A stretch of 64,000 nucleotides of DNA from Neorhizobium sp. SOG26 (GTDB lineage Bacteria; Pseudomonadota; Alphaproteobacteria; Rhizobiales; Rhizobiaceae): NCBI RefSeq assembly GCF_003491345.1, contig NZ_CP025512.1, positions 1,860,001-1,924,000 on the forward strand, in the 5' to 3' direction. This document shows positions 46,458 to 55,780 of this stretch, one piece after another. The position numbers were made by a program, and so were the translations under genes. Position 1 is the first letter of the stretch. Each line of letters opens with the position of its first letter. A model generated the notes under the pieces. That model ran no database searches and was not told where the DNA came from. It saw nothing but the letters and a program-made list of their open reading frames with translations.

Positions 46458-47767
46458 GCAAGTGAGGCTTGGCGCGTTTCCGCGTTGATCAGGAAGGCCG
46501 CAACAGCCGCCGCCAGCAGCAGGCCGGCAAAAATGCCGATCGTCAGGCCCAGGCCATGCGCCACGACATAACCCACGATCGACGGCGCCAGCAGCCCGCC
46601 GAGCCGCGCCATCGCGCCTGCCGCACCCATGCCGGTCGCACGCGACGTCGTCGGGTAAAGCTCAGGCGTGTAGGCGTAGAGCGCGCCCCAGGTTCCGAGC
46701 AGCGCAAAGCTCATCAGGAGCAGGGCGACCGCAATCAGAACCGCGCTCGGCGCGAGCACAAAGAGCAGGCAGCCCAGCGATGACAGCAGGCAGAAACCGA
46801 TCAGCGTCGGCTTGCGTCCCCATTTCTCGACGCCATAGGCCGCCAGCGCATAACCGGGAAGCTGGGCGATCGCCACCAGCACCAGGAAACCGTACCCACG
46901 CACGAAGCCAAAGCCTTCGCCGGCAAGCCGCGCCGGCATCCAGGTAAAGACGCCGTAATAGGACACGGAAACCAGGAACCAGATCGCCAGGATCATCATG
47001 CTGCGCTGACGCAATTCGCCCGAAAAAATGCCGCTTGAACGCACCGGCGGCGGCGAAACAAGCGCCGTCTCGGGCTCGAGTGCCGGATGGCCGTTGACCA
47101 CCAGCATCCGGTCCACCACCGCCTTCGCCTCCTCCTCCCTGCCTGTCCGCAGAAGATAGAGCGGTGATTCCGGCACGAGAAACCGCAGTCCAATACCGGC
47201 TACGGCCGGAATGGCGGTAACCGCGAAAATGTAGCGCCAGGCATCTTCAACGCCGGCAAGGCTTGCGACCCAGGCGGTGACCGCCACGATCAGCGTCCCG
47301 ACAGCCCAGAAGCCCTCGAGCATGACGAGCCAGCGACCGCGGTTTCGCGCCGGCAGGAACTCCGCCATCATCGCATAGTCGACCGGCAAGGTGCCGCCGA
47401 CAGCCGCCCCCGTCAGGAACCGCAGCAGAAGCAGGACGGTGAAGTCAGACGCAAAAACGGACATCGCGCCAAACAGCGCATCGCAGGCGACGGTGATGAT
47501 CAGCACCTTTCGGCGTCCGATCCGGTCCGCAAGCCGGCCAAAGCCCATGGCACCGAGCAGCATGCCGAGGAAGAACAGCGTTCCCGTCTGCAGCGCCTGC
47601 GGCACAGTCAGCCCGAATGTCGCGGCAATCGATGCGGCGGTGAAACCGACGGCAAGCACCTGCATGGCATCCGCCGTCCACACCAGTCCGAAGATGCCCA
47701 TCAGCCTGCGCTGGTAGGTTCCCGCACCGGCGCGATCCAGCGCCTCATCCATGGTGATTGCCGACAT
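46454..47767 (-). CDS. MFS transporter, sugar/aromatic acid-like
   Basis: This 437-residue protein is a 12-helix major facilitator. After helix 2 comes GFGRLADRIGRRKVL, the loop signature, and PESPLYLLRTGREEEAKAVVDRML sits in the centre. This resembles the sugar and metabolite:H+ symporter-like groups, including niacin or aromatic acid carriers. The substrate cannot be told. A GGGGGGC site precedes the ATG at 47767. Its stop overlaps the GNAT gene stop. Confidence 0.88.
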   Translation of the reverse strand: MSAITMDEALDRAGAGTYQRRLMGIFGLVWTADAMQVLAVGFTAASIAATFGLTVPQALQTGTLFFLGMLLGAMGFGRLADRIGRRKVLIITVACDALFGAMSVFASDFTVLLLLRFLTGAAVGGTLPVDYAMMAEFLPARNRGRWLVMLEGFWAVGTLIVAVTAWVASLAGVEDAWRYIFAVTAIPAVAGIGLRFLVPESPLYLLRTGREEEAKAVVDRMLVVNGHPALEPETALVSPPPVRSSGIFSGELRQRSMMILAIWFLVSVSYYGVFTWMPARLAGEGFGFVRGYGFLVLVAIAQLPGYALAAYGVEKWGRKPTLIGFCLLSSLGCLLFVLAPSAVLIAVALLLMSFALLGTWGALYAYTPELYPTTSRATGMGAAGAMARLGGLLAPSIVGYVVAHGLGLTIGIFAGLLLAAAVAAFLINAETRQASLA

Positions 47768-47835
47768 GCACGCCCCCCGGAGCACTGGCCAATCAGCCCC
47801 ACGCTGATGCCTGAAGGGGTTCTAGAGCAATTGTT

Positions 47836-48357
47836 CTATCCGCGCCAGCAGATGACGCCCTTAAGCCGTGGATGCACGTCCTTGCCGATCGGGACGACAA
47901 GAACCCGGCCCGGATCGACAGGACCCGGGAAGTCCAGCGCGTTGTAGGCGACCTTCTCGAAGCCGAGCGGCATGTAGTACGGTGGATCGCCCACCAGGAT
48001 CACGGCCTCGGAGCCCTGCCGCCTTGCGGCATCGATCGCGATCCGGACCAGTTCGCGGCCGATGCCCCGATTCTTGTGAGATGGCCGGACGGCGAGCGGA
48101 CCGAGCAGGTGCCCCTTAACGTCGCCAGCGAATACCGGCGTCATCCGCACCGAAGCGATCGTCTCGCCGTCATCCGCACAAACGAAGGAAAGCGACCGGT
48201 CGTGCGGCCCCTGCTCCCGGATCCGGGCTGCAGCACGCGTGTGGCGACCGGGGCCGAATGCTTCGGCGTTGATCACTTCGATGATCTCGTCATGCGACGC
48301 ATCTTCGGTGAGGTAGACAAGGTCGTGCTTAGTGAGAAGTTTCGAAGCCATGGACAT
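47836..48357 (-). CDS. GNAT-family N-acetyltransferase (YhbS-like)
   Basis: This 173-residue protein has the acetyl-CoA motif LAVRPSHKNRGIGRELVRIAIDAARRQG near residues 92-119 and the YhbS-like ILVGDPPYYMPLGFEKV. This sub-group is widely found with unknown substrates. The start is one of two close ATG codons (48357, 48351). It lies 68 bases upstream of the MFS gene on the same strand, so they could be expressed together. Confidence 0.85.
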   Translation of the reverse strand: MSMASKLLTKHDLVYLTEDASHDEIIEVINAEAFGPGRHTRAAARIREQGPHDRSLSFVCADDGETIASVRMTPVFAGDVKGHLLGPLAVRPSHKNRGIGRELVRIAIDAARRQGSEAVILVGDPPYYMPLGFEKVAYNALDFPGPVDPGRVLVVPIGKDVHPRLKGVICWRG

Positions 48358-48612
48358 GCTGAAGCCGTAGAACAGGAGCGGACAGGACAAGTGATATCGA
48401 GAACGCGTGATGCGTCCGTTTCGAAAATCAGCGTCGTCGCAGTGCCCGTGCTTCAGTCATGAGAAAGGGAGCTCTCAAAAATTTGGTGACACGCGACGTA
48501 GCAGGATTTTTTTGCGCCGTCCAATGCAAAAACGCAGCGTTCACCATTTCCCGCCTCGCAATATGGCGGCCCTGCCGTATCTTCCTCGGCAAGGGAAACA
48601 GCGGAGGCACCC

Positions 48613-49605
48613 ATGGGCATGCTCGTTGATGGAAAATGGCACGACGTCTGGTACGACACGAAGGAGACGAAGGGCCACTTCAAGCGCTCCGAAGCACAAT
48701 TCCGCAACTGGCTGACGGCAGACGGCGCCCCCGGTCCCTCCGGCAAGGGCGGCTTCAAGACCGAAGCGGGACGATACCATCTTTATGTGTCCTATGCCTG
48801 CCCCTGGGCGCATCGCACGCTGATCTACCGCAAGCTGAAGAAGCTAGAGGACCTCATCTCCGTATCCGTCGTTGACTACCTGATGGCGGAGAATGGCTGG
48901 GAGTTAAAAAAGCGCGAGGGCGCCACCGGCGACCACCTGTTCGGCTCCGACTATCTCTACCAGGTCTACCTGAAGGCCGATCCGCATTATTCCGGGCGGG
49001 TGACTGTGCCAGTTCTATGGGACAAACAGCAGAACACGATCGTCTCGAACGAAAGCGCCGAGATCATTCGGATGATGAACACCGCCTTCGACGGGATCAC
49101 CGGGTCGACCCTGGATCTTTACCCGCAGGCGCACCGGCAGGGGATCGATGAACTCAACGCGCTGATCTACGACACCGTCAACAACGGCGTCTACAAGGCG
49201 GGGTTTGCCACCACGCAGGAAGCCTACGAGCAGGCGGTGACGAAACTGTTCGAGACTTTGGACATGCTGGAAAGTCGCCTGTCTGCCAGCCGCTACCTCT
49301 TCGGCGACCAGCCGACGGAAGCCGATTGGCGGCTGTTCACCACGCTGTTGCGGTTCGACCCGGTCTATGTCGGGCACTTCAAGTGCAACATCCGGCGCAT
49401 CGCCGATTACCCGAACCTGTCAGGCTATCTCGCTGATCTCTATCAGCAACCCGGCATTGCCGAGACCTGCAACCTGTTCCACATCAAGCACCACTATTAC
49501 GAGAGCCACAAAACCATCAACCCGACAGGCATCGTGCCCGTCGGGCCGGTGATCGATCTCGACGCGCCGCATGGGCGCGAGAAGGTCGCCAAGGCAGCGG
49601 GCTGA
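48613..49605 (+). CDS. Glutathionyl-hydroquinone reductase (YqjG/Ecm4 class GST)
   Basis: This 330-residue enzyme reduces glutathionyl-hydroquinones with glutathione. The catalytic Cys63 is in YACPWAHRTLIYR, the sequence of the Xi-class GST group. Other signatures are TVPVLWDKQQNTIVSNESAEI and the helical C-terminal domain with LFGDQPTEADWRLFTTLLRFDPVYVGHFKCNIRRI. Its length is typical. GGAGG precedes the ATG. It converges on the amine oxidase with 6 bases between stops. Confidence 0.93.
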   Translation: MGMLVDGKWHDVWYDTKETKGHFKRSEAQFRNWLTADGAPGPSGKGGFKTEAGRYHLYVSYACPWAHRTLIYRKLKKLEDLISVSVVDYLMAENGWELKKREGATGDHLFGSDYLYQVYLKADPHYSGRVTVPVLWDKQQNTIVSNESAEIIRMMNTAFDGITGSTLDLYPQAHRQGIDELNALIYDTVNNGVYKAGFATTQEAYEQAVTKLFETLDMLESRLSASRYLFGDQPTEADWRLFTTLLRFDPVYVGHFKCNIRRIADYPNLSGYLADLYQQPGIAETCNLFHIKHHYYESHKTINPTGIVPVGPVIDLDAPHGREKVAKAAG

Positions 49606-49611
49606 CGCCGA

Positions 49612-50784
49612 TTAGTATCCGAAGCGCTTCAGCGAGAACGGCCTGAGGTCGACACGGCTTTGGCCCTCGACATGCTGCTCGGCCATTGCCTCGCCGATCG
49701 CTGCCGAATGCTTGAAGCCGTGGCCGGAGCAGGCGCTTACGACCGTGACATTCTCCATTGCAGGATGGCGGTCAATGATGAAGCCGAAGTCGGGGGTGAC
49801 GGTGTAGGTGCACACGCTCGCCTTCACCAGTTCCGGCGTGACCCCGTCGATCTTGCCGGCAACCTGGGTGCGGAACATCTCCTCCACCTCCTCCGGTGCA
49901 ATCTCCCGGGAAAGATCCGCTGGATCGATCGCCACCGTAAACTGCTCGTCGGCCACCTTCATGCTGCCCTCCCCCGGGATCGGCGGGAAGCCGTAGCAGA
50001 GGTCCTTGTCGGTCGGGCCGTGCGACAGGATGAAGGTTGGCGAGCGCTCCGGGAAGATCGACGGCTCGGCGAGCTTGAACCAGAAGAGCTTCTGGCGGCA
50101 GACACGGAGAAGCTGATTGAACGGATTGCCAAGAAGTTCGGCGCTCCACATGCCGGCGCAGACGATTACCTTTTTCGCCGCGACCTCGCCGTCGGCAAAC
50201 GAGATCACGCAGTTTTGTCCGTCGGGTCGAAGTTCGGTCACCACCTTCCCGGTGATGGTTTCCGCGCCATGCCGCTTGGCGAGCGTCAGTTGCGCATCGA
50301 TGCAAGGCTCCGGCCGCACATAGCCGCCGCCCGGCTCGAAATAACCGATCGCACTGTCCAGCACCGGCGCGAACTGCGGAAAGCGGGAGCGGATTTCCGG
50401 TGCGCCCAGCACCTCATGCTCGATCCCATACTCCTGGGCGAGACGAATGGTGTTCTTGGTGAAGTTCGGCATGCCGTGATGCGAGGTCGCAGGGCTCTCG
50501 CTGGAGGTCATGATCAGCACGCCGCATTGCTCGAACAGCGAAACGCCGAGTTCCGCTTCGATCTCGCGCCAGATGCGGTGCGAGTTGGCCACCAGCGGCA
50601 CATAGGCTGCACCCTCGCCGACAGCCTGGCGGGTGATCCTGGTATCGCCGTGGCTGGAGCCCTGGTCATGCGGTGGTGCAAACCGGTCTATGCCGACAAC
50701 GTCCACGCCACGCTTGGCAAGCTGGTAGAGCGTCGCCGCTCCCATCGCTCCCAGCCCGACGACCGCAACATCATGGATCTTCAC
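49612..50784 (-). CDS. FAD-dependent amine oxidase (sarcosine oxidase/N-methyltryptophan oxidase-like)
   Basis: This 390-residue flavoprotein resembles monomeric sarcosine oxidase and SolA. The FAD-binding motif is VAVVGLGAMGAATLYQLAKRG near residues 6-26, and ASVCTYTVTPDFGFIIDRHP near 316 holds the cysteine that binds FAD covalently in monomeric sarcosine oxidases. It should oxidise an N-methyl amino acid to the amine, formaldehyde and H2O2. The substrate needs testing. The start is GTG, preceded by GGGGGA. Confidence 0.88.
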   Translation of the reverse strand: MKIHDVAVVGLGAMGAATLYQLAKRGVDVVGIDRFAPPHDQGSSHGDTRITRQAVGEGAAYVPLVANSHRIWREIEAELGVSLFEQCGVLIMTSSESPATSHHGMPNFTKNTIRLAQEYGIEHEVLGAPEIRSRFPQFAPVLDSAIGYFEPGGGYVRPEPCIDAQLTLAKRHGAETITGKVVTELRPDGQNCVISFADGEVAAKKVIVCAGMWSAELLGNPFNQLLRVCRQKLFWFKLAEPSIFPERSPTFILSHGPTDKDLCYGFPPIPGEGSMKVADEQFTVAIDPADLSREIAPEEVEEMFRTQVAGKIDGVTPELVKASVCTYTVTPDFGFIIDRHPAMENVTVVSACSGHGFKHSAAIGEAMAEQHVEGQSRVDLRPFSLKRFGY

Positions 50785-50807
50785 GTTATTCCCCCAAAAG
50801 TCTCTGG

Positions 50808-51296
50808 TTACCAGTAATCCGCCTTTGCCGCTTTTCCATCGATCTCCGCAAGGCGGCGCAGCGTCGCGGATGTCACATCGTCCGGCAGCGCATCAAGCTC
50901 GAAGAAGCCGCTTTCGGCAATCTCCATGTCCGGGGCACGTTCGGTCGTCTGCTCCACCTCGACCTTGTAGAACAGCACATGGTCCCGCTTGCTGACCTTG
51001 CGGTTGTAGTAGACGTGGAAAAGCTCCGGCTCACCGCGGATCTCGAGGTTTCCTTCCTCGCGCAACTCCTTGCGGAGCGCGTCCGCCGCCGTCTCATGCC
51101 GCTCCATCCCGCCGCCCGGCATGTACCAGCCCGGCACATAGGTATGCCGCACCAGGAAGACCCTGCCCTGCCTGTCGAAGCAGGCGGCCCGCACGCCGAG
51201 CGTCATGCCGCGGCTGAAGAAAAAGAAGCGATGCAGGAGCCAGGTGACGATGCGCGTGGGAAACCCGCGGATTTCCTCAATTCCCTGCTTTGCCAT
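50808..51296 (-). CDS. Nudix hydrolase
   Basis: This 162-residue protein has a Nudix box in GGGMERHETAADALRKELREEGN near residues 68-90, with Lys in place of the usual Arg of the REUxEE motif. The N terminus has GFPTRIVTWLLHRFFFFSRGMTLGVRAACF, a hydrophobic lead-in seen in related proteins. The substrate cannot be told. Its start follows a GGAG site. It ends 23 bases upstream of the amine oxidase gene, same strand. Confidence 0.85.
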   Translation of the reverse strand: MAKQGIEEIRGFPTRIVTWLLHRFFFFSRGMTLGVRAACFDRQGRVFLVRHTYVPGWYMPGGGMERHETAADALRKELREEGNLEIRGEPELFHVYYNRKVSKRDHVLFYKVEVEQTTERAPDMEIAESGFFELDALPDDVTSATLRRLAEIDGKAAKADYW

Positions 51297-51359
51297 GCGC
51301 AACTCCAACGTCCCATAAAATCGATAACGATTTTAATGTTCATGCGTTATGTCTGCGCC

Positions 51360-52313
51360 ATGTTCAAATTCGCGCATATTTCCGACATCCACCTGGGCCC
51401 GCTTCCGAAACTGACCGTCCGTGAGCTTTTCTCCAAGCGGATCACCGGCTTTGTGAACTGGCATCGAAATCGCCGCAAGCATCTTTTCGTCAACACGCTT
51501 GATCTGCTGCTGAGTGACTTGAAACGACAGGCGCCGGACCACTTGGTGATCACCGGAGATCTGGTCAATCTTGCGACCAAGATTGAAACGCGCCTTGCAG
51601 GTGAGTGGCTGCGCACGATCGGCGAGCCGCATGACACCACGGTGGTTCCGGGAAATCACGACGCCTATGTGCCGGGCGCGCACGACAAATCGGTCAACGA
51701 GTGGTACCCCTTCATCAAGAGCGATGACGATCCACCGGAATGGCCGGAAGACGACCACATCTTCCCAACCATGCGACGGCGCGGCCCGATCGCCATCATC
51801 GGCTGCTCCACGTCCAACGCGACGCTGCCTTTTTCTGCCTCGGGTTATTACGGGTCACGCCAGGCACGTGAAACGGTGAACCTGCTGAAGACGACCGGAG
51901 AAGAAGGCCTCTTCCGCGTTGTCCTCATCCACCATCCACCGATCCGCGGCGCCGCCTCCTCGCACAAGCGAATGATCGGCATTCGCCGGTTCGCCGCAGC
52001 GATTTCGACCGGTGGGGCCGAGCTCGTGCTGCACGGGCATACTCATCTCAACACGCTGTATTGGCTGCGCAATCCGGATCATCAGGTGCCGGTTGTGGGC
52101 ATCGCTTCGGCCTCCCAAGGTCCGGGTGGTCATAAGCCGCGCGCCGCCTACAACCTCTTCACCCTGTCGGGCGAGCCCGGCGCCTGGAACCTGCTCTGCG
52201 AACGGCATAGCCTCACGGAAGCCGGTGACGGCGTCGAGCTCGATGCAAGCCGCGTTCTCTACGGCAGGCTGCCGGCGACGGCTTCCATTCCGGAAGCGGC
52301 CAGAATGTTGTAG
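51360..52313 (+). CDS. Metallophosphoesterase
   Basis: This 317-residue protein has a calcineurin-like phosphoesterase fold with metal-binding motifs AHISDIHLGP, ITGDLVNL, VPGNHDAYV, and HHPPIR plus HGHTHLN. It resembles the GpdQ/CpdA-type group of cyclic nucleotide or phosphodiester hydrolases. Three in-frame starts occur (51336, 51342, 51360); none has a good ribosome site. The long open frame running back to 50673 is the antisense of the Nudix and oxidase genes. Confidence 0.88.
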   Translation: MFKFAHISDIHLGPLPKLTVRELFSKRITGFVNWHRNRRKHLFVNTLDLLLSDLKRQAPDHLVITGDLVNLATKIETRLAGEWLRTIGEPHDTTVVPGNHDAYVPGAHDKSVNEWYPFIKSDDDPPEWPEDDHIFPTMRRRGPIAIIGCSTSNATLPFSASGYYGSRQARETVNLLKTTGEEGLFRVVLIHHPPIRGAASSHKRMIGIRRFAAAISTGGAELVLHGHTHLNTLYWLRNPDHQVPVVGIASASQGPGGHKPRAAYNLFTLSGEPGAWNLLCERHSLTEAGDGVELDASRVLYGRLPATASIPEAARML

Positions 52314-52410
52314 AAATCTCTTTGCCATTGTTGCGATATCGCCACATTCGGGCCATAGCTGTTCATTCATTCCGAACTGCTTCGCGACGACGGTAAAGCC
52401 ACCTGTACTC

Positions 52411-52887
52411 ATGAATCAAACCAGCCCCATGAACGACATTCGGCGTGACCTCGTCGCGCTTCTGCCGCGTCTGCGACGGTTTGCTTTGACCCTGACGTCA
52501 ACCGCGGTTGAGGCCGACGAACTGGTGCGCCAGGCAACCGCACAGGCGATTGGCAAGAGTTACCTCTGGAAGGGTGAAGGACGTATCGAGAACTGGCTGT
52601 TCAGCCTCATCCGCACGACGCACGCGGACGAGTTGAAAAAGCGGCTGCGGCGTGGTGAACCGGTTGCGGCGCGTGACACGACCCGCGGCAATATCGGTGC
52701 GCGCAACGTTCTTGATCTCGACGAAGACTGGAGCAGCGCGCTGCTGCTCGTTGATGTCGAAGGCTTCAGCTATTCCGAAGCGGCCGCCATCATGGGCGTT
52801 TCCTCTGAAACCATTGCAAGCTGTCTCTGCGCCGCACGCCTGAACCTGTCGGTCATGGGTTCTGAAACCAGCGAGCGGAGAGCCTGA
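52411..52887 (+). CDS. ECF-type RNA polymerase sigma factor, divergent
   Basis: This 158-residue protein has a sigma region 2 (about 18-82) with RFALTLTSTAVEADELVRQAT and KGEGRIENWLFSLIRTTHADELKKR, and a region 4 (about 105-148). The region 4 helix-turn-helix VEGFSYSEAAAIMGVSSETIASCLCAARLNL keeps the fold pattern but changes the usual TVKSRLxRAR recognition helix to TIASCLCAAR. Promoter selectivity may be unusual or lost. A second start at 52429 is also possible. It is followed 5 bases later by its likely anti-sigma partner. Confidence 0.8.
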   Translation: MNQTSPMNDIRRDLVALLPRLRRFALTLTSTAVEADELVRQATAQAIGKSYLWKGEGRIENWLFSLIRTTHADELKKRLRRGEPVAARDTTRGNIGARNVLDLDEDWSSALLLVDVEGFSYSEAAAIMGVSSETIASCLCAARLNLSVMGSETSERRA

Positions 52888-52892
52888 ACGCC

Positions 52893-53738
52893 ATGACCAC
52901 GGCACAGCCCACACCGCTTGAGCTTCGGCTTTCGGCCTTCATCGACGGTGAGGCAGGCGAGCAGGAGCGGCACGAGGTGGAGGCCCTGCTGGTCAACGAT
53001 CCGCAGGTCCGGGCCCTGCATGACGAGATCAAGCGCGGATCAGACGCCGCGCGCCGCGCCTTCGATGACCTCCTGAAAGAACCCGTGCCGCTCGATCTGG
53101 TGCGCGGCATCCGCAATGCGGACCTGCCCCGCAAGGCGATCCGCCTGCCGGATGCACCCAGTGTGATGCGTCAGTTCAAGCCTTCGGGCTGGCAGGCGTT
53201 CGTGGGCTGCGTTGCCCTTTTCGCCGTCGGCTCGGGTGTCGGTTACCTCCTCGGCAGCAATCCGGCCATGCCGCAGCTTTCAGCCATTTCCGCCCACGGC
53301 AGCATCAACCGTGACTGGTTGGATGACGTGATTGCCCATTACCGGCTTTATGCCCGCCAGACCACGCATCTGGCTGAAATTCCCGCCGATCGGCCGGCCG
53401 ACATCCTGGAATGGCTGACGACGAACACCGGCGTCAGCTTCCGTATCCCGGATCTCGCGAGCAGCGGGCTCACCTTCCAGGGTGCGCGTCTGTTTGCGGC
53501 CGAAGGCATTCCGGTCGGCCAGCTTCTTTACCGCCGCACCAGCGGCGACGGCGATCCCGACGTGATCGTGCTGTCCTTCACCAAGTCGCGCCCGGAAGGC
53601 AACCGCTCGGTGGAAGAGATCCGCAATGATACCGGCCTCGTATCCTGGGTCACGCCTTTGGCAACTTATGTCGCCATCGGCCCCTCCTCGGCCGCCGATC
53701 TCGAAGACATCGCGGCCAAGGCTGCCGGGCTTATCTGA
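52893..53738 (+). CDS. Transmembrane anti-sigma factor (partner of the ECF sigma)
   Basis: This 281-residue protein opens with a cytoplasmic segment of the anti-sigma type, LELRLSAFIDGEAGEQERHEVEALL (about 9-33), which resembles the N terminus of rhizobial anti-sigma factors. One membrane helix lies near 100-121 (WQAFVGCVALFAVGSGVGYLL), and a periplasmic domain of 160 residues follows. No HxxxCxxC zinc motif is present, so it is not a ZAS-type protein. The signal sensed is unknown. The gene is 5 bases from the sigma gene. Confidence 0.82.
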   Translation: MTTAQPTPLELRLSAFIDGEAGEQERHEVEALLVNDPQVRALHDEIKRGSDAARRAFDDLLKEPVPLDLVRGIRNADLPRKAIRLPDAPSVMRQFKPSGWQAFVGCVALFAVGSGVGYLLGSNPAMPQLSAISAHGSINRDWLDDVIAHYRLYARQTTHLAEIPADRPADILEWLTTNTGVSFRIPDLASSGLTFQGARLFAAEGIPVGQLLYRRTSGDGDPDVIVLSFTKSRPEGNRSVEEIRNDTGLVSWVTPLATYVAIGPSSAADLEDIAAKAAGLI

Positions 53739-53748
53739 ACAAACAAAA

Positions 53749-53771
53749 AAGGCCGCAGATGATGCGGCCTT
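53749..53771 (-). terminator. Terminator of leuA (bidirectional)
   Basis: Arms AAGGCCGCA (53749-53757) and TGCGGCCTT (53763-53771) with a 5-base loop. On the minus strand the stem is followed by a run of T, past the leuA stop; on the plus strand it follows the anti-sigma stop by 10 bases. Confidence 0.85.
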
Positions 53772-53786
53772 CTTGTTGAGCTGGGC

Positions 53787-55496
53787 TCAGCCGCGGGTTT
53801 CGAGCACCCGGTTTGCGGCCGAGATGATCGCTTCGAGCGACGCAGCGACGATGTTCTTGTTCACGCCTGCACCGAAGAGCTTGCCGTCCGGATGCTGCAC
53901 CTCGACATAGGCGATGGCCGAGGCATTGGAGCCCTGCTGCAGCGAGTGCTCGGAGTAATCGACAACCGACAGTTCGATGCCGAGATAGATCGACAGGGCG
54001 TTGATGAAGCCGTCGATCGGACCCGTTCCCTTGCCTTCGATGCGCTTCAGTTCGCCATTGTCGGTGATTTCGGCCGCCACCACACGCACGCCCTTCTGGT
54101 CGGAGCCGGCCGGATAGGTGTGGTGATCGACGAACTTCAGGCGCGCGCTTGACTGTTCGACGTAACGCTCCATGAAGCGTTCGTAGATGCGCTTGGAGGG
54201 AAGCTCCTTGCCCTCTTCGTCGGTGATGCGCTGGATGTCCTCGCGGAATTCCACCTGCAGGTTGCGCGGCAGGTTCAGGCCGTAATCCTCCTGCAGGATA
54301 TAGGCGATGCCGCCCTTGCCGGACTGGGAGTTGATGCGGATGATCGCCTCGTAGGAACGCCCCACGTCGCGCGGGTCGATCGGCAGGTAAGGCACTTCCC
54401 AGACCGGATGGTTGGCGACCTTGATCGCCTTCATGCCCTTGTTGATTGCATCCTGGTGCGAGCCGGAGAAGGCGGTATAGACCAGTTCGCCAACGTAAGG
54501 ATGACGTTCGGGGATCACCATCTCGTTGGAATATTCGTAGACGGCCTTGATGCGTTCGATGTCGGAGCAATCCAGTTCCGGATCAACGCCTTGGGTATAC
54601 ATGTTGAGCGCCAGGGTGACGACGTCGACATTGCCGGTGCGCTCGCCATTGCCAAACAGCGTGCCCTCGACGCGGTCGGCACCGGCCATCAGGCCCAGTT
54701 CCGTCGCGGCGATGCCGGTGCCGCGGTCATTATGCGGATGCAGCGAGATGATGATGTTCTCGCGGTTGTCGATCTGCCGGCACATCCACTCGATCTGGTC
54801 GGCATAGATGTTCGGCGTCGCCATCTCCACGGTCGATGGCAGGTTGATGATCAGCTTGTTGTCCGCCGTCGGCTTCACTTCGGCGATCACCGCGTTGCAG
54901 ATCTCCAGCGCGACTTCCAGCTCGGTGCCGGTGAAGCTTTCCGGAGAATACTCGAAGCGATAGCCACCGCCGGCTTTCGCCGCCATGTCGGTAATCATCT
55001 TGGCCGCATCGACGGCGATCTGCTTGATGCCGGCCACGTCCTTGGCGAACACCACGCGGCGCTGCAGCTCCGAGGTGGAGTTATAGAAGTGGATGATCGG
55101 CTTGACCGCACCTTCCAGCGACTCGAAGGTCCGGGTGATCAGTTCCGGCCGGCACTGCACCAGCACCTGCAGCGAAACATCGTCCGGCACGCCGCCCTCT
55201 TCCACGCACCAGCGGGCAAAATCGAAGTCCGTCTGCGAGGCGGACGGGAAGCCGATCTCGATTTCCTTGAAGCCCATGTCCAGCAGCAGCTTGAACATGC
55301 GCGCCTTGCGATCGTGGCCCATCGGGTTGACCAGCGACTGGTTGCCGTCGCGCAGGTCGACCGAACACCAGATCGGCGCCTTGTCGATGGTCTTCGACGG
55401 CCAGGTGCGATCGGGAATGTTGATCGTCGGGTACGGGCGATACTTCGTTGCCGCTTCCGGCATGCCGATCTTGGCGGAGTGGGTTTTCGCGTCCAT
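53787..55496 (-). CDS. leuA: 2-isopropylmalate synthase (long form)
   Basis: This 569-residue enzyme condenses acetyl-CoA with 2-ketoisovalerate, the first step of leucine synthesis. The catalytic DLRDGNQSLVNPM is near residues 49-61; HPHNDRGTGIAATELGLMAGADRVEGTLFGNGERTGN is the metal-binding and substrate region. A C-terminal LeuA regulatory domain (about 430-569) provides leucine feedback inhibition. The form is that of the longer yeast/actinobacterial type. The start at 55496 is chosen; an upstream frame to 55550 is open but lacks family sequence. A leader peptide gene lies upstream. Confidence 0.95.
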   Translation of the reverse strand: MDAKTHSAKIGMPEAATKYRPYPTINIPDRTWPSKTIDKAPIWCSVDLRDGNQSLVNPMGHDRKARMFKLLLDMGFKEIEIGFPSASQTDFDFARWCVEEGGVPDDVSLQVLVQCRPELITRTFESLEGAVKPIIHFYNSTSELQRRVVFAKDVAGIKQIAVDAAKMITDMAAKAGGGYRFEYSPESFTGTELEVALEICNAVIAEVKPTADNKLIINLPSTVEMATPNIYADQIEWMCRQIDNRENIIISLHPHNDRGTGIAATELGLMAGADRVEGTLFGNGERTGNVDVVTLALNMYTQGVDPELDCSDIERIKAVYEYSNEMVIPERHPYVGELVYTAFSGSHQDAINKGMKAIKVANHPVWEVPYLPIDPRDVGRSYEAIIRINSQSGKGGIAYILQEDYGLNLPRNLQVEFREDIQRITDEEGKELPSKRIYERFMERYVEQSSARLKFVDHHTYPAGSDQKGVRVVAAEITDNGELKRIEGKGTGPIDGFINALSIYLGIELSVVDYSEHSLQQGSNASAIAYVEVQHPDGKLFGAGVNKNIVAASLEAIISAANRVLETRG

Positions 55497-55602
55497 TGTC
55501 GTCTCTTCTCGCTTCACGCGCCGGCTGGCTGCCTTCGTGGGCATGGCCATGACCGAAGCGGACCTTGGATTGGTCTATTGCCTAAAAATCTGGAAATTTC
55601 GA

Positions 55603-55648
55603 GAGGAGCTCTTACGCCGGCAGGCTTTTCGGCCGCCGGGCGCTCCTC
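55603..55648 (-). promoter_or_regulatory. Hairpin between the leuA leader peptide and leuA
   Basis: Seven-base arms read on the minus strand as GAGGAGC (55648-55642) and GCTCCTC (55609-55603), enclosing an inner GC-rich imperfect stem. The upstream arm begins within the leader-peptide stop codon. A TTTTT run follows 13 bases later (55584-55588), too far for a classical intrinsic terminator. The position fits an attenuator structure, but the competing folds were not computed. Confidence 0.4.
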
Positions 55649-55751
55649 AACGGACCCGGCAACCGCGCGTAAGGTCGAGGCTAAGAAGCGAGAGAGGCGC
55701 AAGAACCGTCGCCCCGGCCGCGGTGCGGCAGGTGATCGCTCGGTCAGACAT
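55647..55751 (-). CDS. leuL: Leucine-rich leader peptide upstream of leuA
   Basis: A 34-codon open frame reads MSDRAITCRTAAGATV followed by LAPLSLLSLDLTRGCRVR and a stop. Six of its last 18 residues are leucine, clustered at residues 17, 20, 22, 23, 25 and 27. It lies about 150 bases before the leuA start, with a promoter 30 bases upstream and a hairpin directly after the leucine run. This is the layout of a ribosome-mediated leucine attenuator (leuL-like). No homologue is recognised by sequence; the call rests on composition and position. Confidence 0.6.
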   Translation of the reverse strand: MSDRAITCRTAAGATVLAPLSLLSLDLTRGCRVR

Positions 55752-55780
55752 GATTGCGCCTGTCATGGTCATGGGCAGGA

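Noticed and set aside
50673..51359. N-terminal extension of the metallophosphoesterase frame
   Set aside because: It is antisense to the oxidase and Nudix genes and lies outside the phosphoesterase domain.
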